This document shows, piece by piece, positions 55,018 through 64,000 of a DNA stretch of 64,000 nt. The stretch is from Salminus brasiliensis (lineage: Eukaryota > Chordata > Actinopteri > Characiformes > Bryconidae): assembly GCF_030463535.1 (NCBI RefSeq), contig NC_132893.1:15967771-16031770 (forward strand). Direction: 5' to 3'. A model generated the notes under the pieces. It searched no databases. It was given only the letters and a program-made list of their open reading frames with translations, and was not told where the DNA came from. The first letter of the stretch is position 1. The number at the start of each line of letters is the position of its first letter. A program made the translations under genes and the position numbers.

Positions 55018-58000
55018 CTGAAACAAGCACACCAAATCAGAAATCATTAGGACTTCCTGTGCCCCACAGAACACTAGGGACCTTCTCTTTCTGTACTCCT
55101 GAAGTGTTTTCATAAACATTTACTCTCTACTGAGCTCAATAAGGAGTAGAAACACAGACCTATGTCAGCATCTCAAAAGACCATAACAACCTTCTCTGCT
55201 ACTCTGATTTGAGGTAAAGGCTCTCCAACAAAGTATTCTGGTGTAAAGCTAATATCTAGAGCTAATATAAAGAATAAGATTTTCCTAATTATAAAGCTAG
55301 TTAACACAGTAAATATATCACAGACACCATTCACTACTAAAATAGATTTTATTCATACAAAGTTTTTGGGTTGTTAAAATTCCATAATCTATGCATTAGT
55401 TTTGAGTATATCTTTGTAAAGCCATAATGTATGATCCTAATACACATTCACTAATTTTAATAAGCATTAATTGACAGATTAAACAGTTCTAATCAGTCTG
55501 ACATAACACTGGTAGTAAAACAAACAATATTTAAAATAATTAAAATAACTAGACTATGGTACATAGAAAAAAAAGCAAGTTTATATTAGTATTCCTTTAA
55601 AGAGAAAGACGGCAATATTTCTGCAAGTAGGAAGAGAAAGGGTAAATAAAAGAAGAACAAGGACAGTAAGGCTGTGTATTAGCAAGAACTAATAATATAC
55701 ACTCTATTGTGCATAAAATCTAAGTAAAAGAAGCACTTACATTTTATATAATTGAGATAACAGTGGGATATGTAGACATACACTGTTATCTCATGGACGG
55801 GGTTTAAACACAACTCAAAATTGTCTGCTATGAATTTTTGCATGTAAACCACTAATTAATACAATATTGTGTTTCTATACAGCACTGCAAAACCTAAGAT
55901 AATATTGTGATAGTTTGATATATCGATATAAGATCAGAGCGAGGAAGAGGTATAGATAGATAGGAAAGATAGAGAAAAGCACTCTTGTTCTGAGCAGTAT
56001 ATGTCCAATGCACATGTGCGCTATTATGCGAGTGTGCCTCCATGTGCCTCATCAGTGAGTCACACGCGCGAACACACACACACACACACACACAGGCAGA
56101 CACCGCCGGCTGCTGTGACGTAACATAGCTAACACCAGCGGATTGAAACAGAGATCCTCCAAAGCACTTTATCAAATCAGATTAGAGCCAGGGCCTACAC
56201 ACTCAACTACACACCCACATAAATCAAAAAGCACAAACACACACACACACACACACATATGCAAGCATCCACATACTTACCTCAGCCACATAAATCATAC
56301 CGTGCACACACACCCACACTTGGCTATTCTCCCAAAAGAATCAGACAGCTCATTCATACACAAATACACCCAACAGTCTGACCCAAGAACGGTTTGTCTG
56401 TATCATGAGTGAATTTGAATTACTGTATTACAATACACATATTAAAACACAATGAAAAGCACTGCAGACTTTACAAATACAGGAACTGCATTAAAGCGAA
56501 GTCAAACTTTGAAACATCATACCAGATGCAAATCAAACTCTAAACATATAGTTTAACAGTAGGAGTAGGAGTGCAATTCTACATAATTTCTACATAAAGT
56601 CCAGTATCTATCCTAGGGTATGATCTTATGGAGTGAATCCATAGCAGTCAATTGTGTGTATCTCATTTTATTTTAGTGCTATGTATAGTTCCTGTATCAC
56701 CCAGTGGTGACTGTATTTGTGTTTTGAAACATAAACTGAATATTTGTTGGCCAGGTGTATCAGACATTTCAATAGATTGTTACTAAGGGGCTTCATCACC
56801 CAATATAGCATTGTTGCCTCACAAATCCAAATCCTATTGTGTTGCTGACTAATGTATACACCTTTGTAATGCAGTATACCATTTTTTTTTTTTTATGATA
56901 TTTTACAGGAGTTTTCTTCGCCTGTAAAGTAACCTCCATGTTGGAGGTTTTTGCATAACAGCAGCGACTAATCAGTATATTCAAGAGACATTTATATTTT
57001 ATTATCATACAGCTCTCTGTATGATAATAAAATACAGGTATCATACAGGTTTTGGCTACAAGTCATTGGCACATATGAATGGCTTCACCTTTCTTTTAGA
57101 CCTCATATTAGCCTAGACACTCAGTCTTATTTGATGGACTTTAAAAGGTTTTATGGACTCATGGCAAACATGAGCCAAGAACACAGGAAGGGTAGGGAAA
57201 GACTTCACTTCCTCCCATTAGCTTTCATATCCGATTTGCTTCAATCGAAGTAGCCTCGCTACCCGCCTTAATCAATAATATGCCGCTTTGCAGTGGTGTT
57301 CAGTGATGTAATGTAGTATTGCTACATATGAGTTTTTAGAGGCTTTTATGTTCTCTCACACACACACAGACAAGTTTTTACACAGGCAGAATCCCCTTAC
57401 AGAATTCTCTTCACCATGACTTGCCACTTGCCGAACAACAGCTAACAAAACAGACATTAGAATACAGTCGAAGAGAACTCAGACTGAAGACCCACCTCTT
57501 CCGAGAGTACTTGGGTGAAGTGTAGTGTTGAGTATGATGGTCTCCATATTGATTCGTGTGTAGTAGTGTCTAAGCTTAGAGGTATCTTTGAATTCAAGTC
57601 TATTTATACTAGCTAAGGTTATTCTTGAGTAAACATTGAAACATTTTTTGTAGGTTGCTCTGGATAAGGATGTCGTAAACGTCCTTTCAGTTGCCATAGT
57701 AATAGTTAGTCCAGCAGCAGTTTTTGCAAGTTTTGACCTGGTGTAACTTTACCCCACCTGCAGGCATTCTTCCATCCAAAAGCATACATCATTCTTCACA
57801 CTGGTTTCTATCCATATATGTTTACGTGCATCTGTAAATGTTGAGACTTTAGCTTGATGTGAAATATTAGCTCAAATATTTTTGAGATAAATATGTAGAA
57901 TCTTTCCTGAAATTATATAGCAATGTTATTCCTGAAATTAACATTCCAGGAATAACATGATCAAAACCTTGTGACAGGACCGACTCATTTTAACAAAACA

Positions 58001-61000
58001 TTCAAAATGTTTGGAAAAACTAAAACTCATAGTCTATCAGAAATTTAGCTAATTAAAATTCTGGAAAAAATTATGTGAAATGTAATAATAGAAATGTGTT
58101 GATTGGTGGCACAGCTTAACTGGTTTCGCATTTTAGCATACTAGTTTGAACTAACAGAGCTGTGCTTAGAAAAAGGATACTGGATAGTTAATGTTAACAG
58201 GATGAGCTGCTGCTTGAAAGAAACGGACACAGTTTAGAATATCCCAGTAGAAGTTAGTGGTAGTAATTGTATAATTGTAGTAGTAGTAATTGTAGTAGTA
58301 CTTGAATAAAGTAAGGTTTTACAGTAAATTTAGTGAGGGTAACATTAGCAGTAGCTAGTTTAAACTTTGCAACCTACAGGAGCAGACATTGTGATGGGTA
58401 GAGCTGCTGTTTACTGCTGCTGTAATTATTTTTTTGATTTTATTTATAAAATCAGAATGATTTTATTTATAGTACTCAAATGTAGTCTTAAGATTGTAGT
58501 CATTTTTACTGCCCTCTTTAAGTCATTAACTGACACTTTGATGCAACTATGAAATTGTTAATAACATTTTAAAAATGTAATACATTTTATTTATTACTGA
58601 CATTATTCAATTATTTCAGCTCCAGAACTTACATTTATCTGATCAACAAAAACATATCAGATTGGAGGAACAATCTAAGTGTTGACATCACTGGCCTCTC
58701 TTCAATTCCCACCCCCACCCCCCCTCTTCATGCCCCATCACTTAACACGATGACAGCCAACGTGAGCATCTGTTAGATGATGTAACACAATTGGCAATTA
58801 GCCTTCTCCACCAAGCATGTTGAGCTATCCAGTGGTATTGGACTAGCGGCACTTCTCTTGTACAGAGCTGCTGGCAATGCATCCTTATTTGCATAACGTT
58901 TTTCAACATGTTATTGGAAATCTGGTTGCTGAAAACAAAGCAATTGGCTGATGGGAGGTAGCGAGAACACACAGGGTTGCAGTGGCATACCCAGCTGTCT
59001 CAGGAACGTGTGAGCCCATAAATGTAGTCAGCATTTTTTACTTGAAGGGCAGGGTGATGTGATGCAGAAAGGAGGCAACAGTATTGAAACTGCTTTTTCA
59101 AATGAACACTCATTCAAATGAACACAGAGCCAGCAAATAGCCAGGACCAATGTTGCAAGTGTAGCACTGCTTCAATACTAGTGTTAATCTAAGATTATGT
59201 CAATACCATCAGTGCTGAGGTCCAGTGACAGCCCTTCCCAAAAAAGGTAAGGAAAAAAAACACAACAACATCATGACATAATCAACTCTCAGAAGACTCT
59301 CACAGCCCGGCAAGCTAATTCATCTATAGGGGTTCCCTCCCAGCAGATACTGAACTCCCCCTTCAAACTGAAAGCAAACTGAGATAACTACATCTCTACT
59401 CATGTATCGGAAAAACTGGCTCACAGTACAAAGGGAGGTACCTATGACAACACCCAGTCATTACATGTAGTATGTTAGTCACATTAGGCCTACACTAGGG
59501 ATTTCATGATACCAGAAATTTGGTAGTTGGTACCAATGCCACTTACTTCAATATGAGTTTGATTCTTCTTAGAATTTCACATAATTTAGTTTCTAATGGT
59601 TTCTAACAGCCGTGTCGTATTAAAAGTGAATGCAGTCTGAAGTAGTCAACTGCTCTAGACACTGATCATAAAGGATCATAAAGTGGCTAGCTTTGCTAAC
59701 CCAACAATCAAAGATTTGAACAGTTGCCAAGTACTTCTAAAAGTTAAGGTACAAAAACAGTAAAAAAAAAAAAATAGAATGCAGAATACTTCAATACAAA
59801 TTCATCAATAATTTACATTAGTACATGCAAAAGAGAATGAGTAACTTTTAGTAGTAGTCTTTTACCACCTCTGGAAAAATGTTCTGATGCTATACAAACT
59901 TCATTGTAAAAACATTAAAGAACATTTTAATATTAGGATGTAGGTATTGCTGATGACACAAATGGGAAGGATAATGATGCATTGGGGCCTTGTTTATGTA
60001 AAACCCTGCTGGGGATACTGAGAGTGCAGCTAGACACTCAACAAGAGAGAACAGCACAGTGGTTGCTTCCAGCAGAGAGAGAGTGATAGAGCAAAAGAGA
60101 GAGAGAGCAAGAGAGAAATGCGTTGGCGCTAATGAGAGAGCTGAGCCAAATGAAAAGCAGCCACAACAAATGCTGACCGAGGTGGACATGGCGGGTCGAC
60201 CGGCTTTGCCCATCTCAGGACAGAGCTGCCAGATTGTTCTGGGAATGACATTTATGCAATAGGCAAAACACACAGGCATGTGCACACACACACACACAAA
60301 ACCCTTATGCAACTGTGCATCAATGAAAACAATATCCAAAACTCTGCCCCAGGGAAGGATTTCTTTAAATAAGTCCAGTGTCTCTTTTGGAGAGAGAGGA
60401 AATTAGTGAGCTCTTCACAGTAATCTGGTGCTTTCACATAAGCTGGTTAGAGAACAATGACGTGGCGTTCTCCAGTAAAACAGCTCACCTGCATTATTGC
60501 CAGGTTACAGACATGTAACCCCAAGCCATGGGGTTTGACCACGCAAGCCTGCCACGGGTGCAAAATACAAGTGAAAGATACTTGCGAGAACATGATACCT
60601 GGAGTTTATTATCCAGCTGACCGGACCAGGTCCCTGCTGCTGCTGGTGATTGCTACTCTTTATGAAATGCTTCTATAAAGATAGGAATATAGTAATATAA
60701 CATTGCCATTCTCCATTTTGCAGGTTATTTTTCCTACATGTTTCAAATCAATTAAAATTGTAGCCCTAATGGGGAACTGAAGTCTGACAAGAGAAACAGA
60801 GAGAGTGAAAAGAAAAAGAGAGGCAGAGAAATAAAGATGCAGAAGGCGGGAAAGCAAAACAAGGATGACAGAGCAAGACAGAGACAAAGAGAGTAGGGAG
60901 GGCAGTACAGACATTAAGAAAGAGAGAGAGAGACAGAGAGGGCCTGGTAGAGCATCGCATAGCCCTTGAGTAATAACTGATGACGTAAAGTCTCCCTTTT

Positions 61001-64000
61001 GAAGATCCTTCATTTGTATGTATGCCTCTTAGACACAGGCGATTCACAACATGTGCAAACTAAAGCATGCTGACACAACAAGAGTACATAATACAATTAC
61101 ATGGTATTACAGATAAGAGATAAGTCACAAACATGAGAAATAGCAAGAGAACAAAAACTATTAAGCACAATTATCCTAGTTTTAATTAGGGCTGCATAAT
61201 TTTGAAAAACAAACACAGGAAAGATCACTAAATTTCACTAAACGTCACAAGATGTCAATGATCCGGTATCTGATGGTATTAATAATGCAGTCTGTGTATC
61301 GAAGATAAGAAGTAAAATAAATGATATTGAGCAGAATAACTTGCCTTTGGTAGATATGTCATAGAAAATGAGAACAGTGCAAATTTTCCTACTTTTTCCA
61401 ACTATGGCGTGTTCGATTTGTCTTATGTGACCTGCATGCGTCCATTGTGATGGCAATGTTGAATGGATGTATTGTGCAGCCCTAGTTTTAAGTTCTGTCT
61501 GAACACATTCTGTCTGAACACTTTCTGAGCAAAGGCCAGGTGAAGGATTTAAACTAGAACTGAACTTTAGGCATCCAACCGATAGCACAAATCAATGACG
61601 CAAAATGAAAAAGACTACAACCCACATTCATCGATCCAGTTAACTTTGCAGTAAAACCACTCCCTGTGTTTTTCGAAATACCTTTCTTCATTGTAGTCAA
61701 ATAGAGAACATATCTGTTCTTGTCTGGGGCTGATTCAGTGTCAGCTCTGTGTGCAGACCTTACAGAAGTCGTTAATAAGGATATGTGATGGCTCAGGGAA
61801 ACCATCCATCTTTTACTTGACACCTCAGTGTTCATTCATGTGTGTGTGTGTGTCTTAGAGTGAGAAATATAGGCTGTGCTGTAGTTCAGACTGCAGTCAC
61901 TCTGAAGCCTATAATCACACAGCTCTTGCCTCACCTTTCTTGGGTGAGAACGCTGACGGAATCACTGCTTCGTTTCCCACGGCAACGAGACAGCACCAGT
62001 GTCTGCTCCAAAAAAAAAAAGCCACTCCAAAAACAGAAAATGGAAATCTGCTTCCTGAGCCTGAAAAATGAGCACTCTTGTATCACTTGATGCTCTGTGC
62101 AGAACATAAGTTTATATGCACCTTATAGTAAGTATCCTACCTGACTCAGCAACGGAATGGGGCGTATGATTTTACACAATATGATATGTATTGTGGTTTC
62201 TCCACCACAATCTGATACGCTTTTGATACAGAAGTAAGAAAAAAATAATTGCCATCATTCATTGTCCTTAATTTTTTTCTGGTCAAAGCTAAGTCACAAC
62301 TAGACAAACAAATAAACTGTTTTTTTCCTTTAAAGACAAATGTGCATGCATGAGTTTAAATGAAAGTAATAGTGTAAGAATGGTAAGGACAAAATGTTGT
62401 GAATCATTTCACCCTTACAATTCACACAAATACTTTCATTTATGTAAAATCTGATATTTAATATAGCAAAGAATCCATATTTTAATACACTAATACATTA
62501 TTGTTACCATTTTCAGTTCATTAGAACAGCCAGCAAACTGTCCAATTTCAAACAATATTTGAAACGAATGCTGCACTTTATCTAATGTTCCCAATCTAAT
62601 GTTCCAGCCACAATCTAATATGTTAAAATGTTACAATACAATTCGATACACTATGATACAATGTGAAGGAGTACAATATGTAGTATTGTTACCTCTCTAG
62701 TAAATGGATTTGGTTGCAGCGAAGGGGGGTGTTTTTACTTTCTTGATGGTCATTTTTAGTAATATAAAGGATTTAGTGATGTTACAGAACAATAAGAAGA
62801 TAGTAAAGATTACTACGCATATTGGAACAGCAAATTGTGCTTCATGAAACTGGATTACAAACAATATACTGTTCTGCCAAGATAAATGAAGTATATTACA
62901 TTCTGTTGTAGATATAATGCAATATATACACCATAGCCAGAAATACGTCTACTCAAAACCTTAGAGTAACTGATGCACTTTCTTTCCTTGATGTCCTTGA
63001 GCAAGGATTCAGGAAATTATTATTTTTTCTTCCTAAAATAACATTATTTATACAGTAAATGTTATGAGTTGTGAGTTCCAACTTTAGCTTAAAAACTTCA
63101 AGGAAGGAATATTAATGCACTTGTAAACAAATATATATTTAAAAGGTTCATTAACTAAAACCATGTCTTTGGACCAAAGATACAATGATATCTCAGTGTC
63201 CAATATCAAAGAATTAGAAGAGGCCCCTATTCATTATTATTTGAATTTCCTAAGCTGGTCATAAAGCTGTAATGACTCCGTAATAACTGCTCAGAGCAAG
63301 AAGATGAACAATAACCAGATCTAGAAGCAGATAACCTTTGGCACATCTAGAAACAGACAATGATAAAAAAAGAAAGAAGAGAAACTATGATCTATGGCTG
63401 TGCTTGATCTGTACATGTTTCTACTCCAATATGTGTACTATATAACATACCATATATAGGATCATTTTTACAAAATCATAAAACTCCTCAGATGAGATCA
63501 TTGCATTTGATTTCACCCTATATATTTATATAGCGTAAACACATGTGAATTAAACATATATGGTGTGTAACATGTTATACAATGTGGTGTTTTAATGTTA
63601 AGATTAAAAAACACACAAGATTATATTTTTAGGATTTCAAGATAGTCTGTAAAGATTATTATTACAGTGTTCACACTATAATACAGACCTATACATTGTA
63701 TAAATGCTGCAAAACAGAATCAACTGAATCAGCTAATGATCCATTGCAGAAGAATTGTCCTTTACAAGACAGATGTTACTAGAGAGCAAAACTGTATTAC
63801 TGTAGTCAATTTTTTTGCTTGCTTTGAGCTACATACCAATTCATGTGTACTGTACATGTTTCTCATATTTGTAGGTTCCTGTGGTATTGTTTACTACAAA
63901 GTGCAGAGCAGAGCTCAGCTCTGTGATACGTTGGGCCTCAATTCCTGACATTGCATACATGTCCATCAGACTTTAGGCCTCTGTAGTGGGTCTACAGTTT
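55018..64000. other. ubl3 intron 1 (to window edge), simple repeats
   Basis: AT-rich DNA without a recognised exon. It contains (CA)n at about 56072-56095 and 56236-56260, a poly-T run at about 56881-56895, GA-rich tracts at about 60070-60115 and 60785-60945, and a LINE tail at 57470-57695. Short frames in the GA tracts are compositional. The reading as intron rests on ubl3 exon 2 needing an upstream first exon on this side. Confidence 0.5.
57470..57695 (+). mobile_element. LINE 3' end relic
   Basis: A frame reads RLKTHLFREYLGE, the typical last coding block of a fish LINE. It is followed by an AT-rich 3' part and the tail GGTTGCTCTGGATAAGGATG TCGTAAACG (spaced here for reading), related to the repeat at 5352-5420. 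Confidence 0.55.

Noticed and set aside
56143-56412. Thr/His-rich frame in (CA)n DNA
   Set aside because: Translation of a CA microsatellite within ubl3 intron 1.
60059-61047. Frames rich in Arg/Glu or Ser/Leu
   Set aside because: They arise from GA/TC-rich simple repeats and carry no domain.
63160-63200. Possible ubl3 exon 1 ending near CATG
   Set aside because: The preceding codons do not fit the UBL3 N-terminus and the donor is poor.
1-64000. CRISPR arrays, operons, riboswitches and other prokaryotic features
   Set aside because: No spaced identical repeats of that kind were seen, and the content is clearly vertebrate nuclear DNA.

Overview
The window looks like nuclear DNA from a teleost fish, probably an ostariophysan. 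It has intron-bearing genes, single-coding-exon olfactory receptors with seven membrane segments, and a dense load of fish-type repeats: Tc1/mariner, hAT, chromodomain Gypsy, LINE tails with microsatellite ends, and tRNA-derived SINEs. The genus cannot be fixed from sequence alone. Nothing prokaryotic or viral in the strict sense is present.

Layout. Positions 1-3440 hold a SINE and a decayed LINE. An intact odorant receptor (OR1) lies on the minus strand at 3444-4433 with a candidate leader exon and TATA box. A head-to-tail tandem duplication of about 3.2 kb follows (6159-9343 and 9344 to about 14524). Its second copy is split by a pol-deleted Gypsy element (12384-14508), and the duplication itself cut an older hAT element. 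A Tc1-like fossil (17619-18780) comes before OR2 (20049-21095, plus), a divergent receptor. Positions 22520-25271 carry scrambled pieces of one IS630/Tc1-like transposase family. A long TG-rich minisatellite (26565-27190) comes before OR3 (27602-28591, plus), whose C-terminal tail is abnormal. A Tc1/mariner fossil with both ends (30156-31569) is followed by a chromodomain Ty3/Gypsy element (32280-37787, minus) with matching 5-bp target duplications. A pair of inverted repeats (38248-38411 and 39680-39841) encloses an older Gypsy fragment. A LINE endonuclease relic lies near 40.6 kb. OR4 (42499-43485, plus) closes the receptor cluster.

From about 47.1 kb to the right edge the window belongs to a single conserved gene on the minus strand, ubl3 (membrane-anchored ubiquitin-fold protein). 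Coding exons 2-5 are found with exact splice sites (49575-55017). The first coding exon was not found and probably lies beyond 64000, so 55018-64000 reads as intron 1.

How the genes relate. OR1, OR3 and OR4 are close relatives sharing the same start context, a splice acceptor one base before the ATG. OR2 belongs to another receptor subfamily. All four would be expressed one per olfactory neuron if active. ubl3 is unrelated housekeeping/sorting machinery and marks the edge of the cluster. No new biological system is evident. The most unusual structures are the nested duplication with its readable order of events, the inverted-repeat-bounded Gypsy fragment, the OR3 tail change, and the Gypsy element that keeps an unbroken pol frame while most of its 5' LTR is gone.
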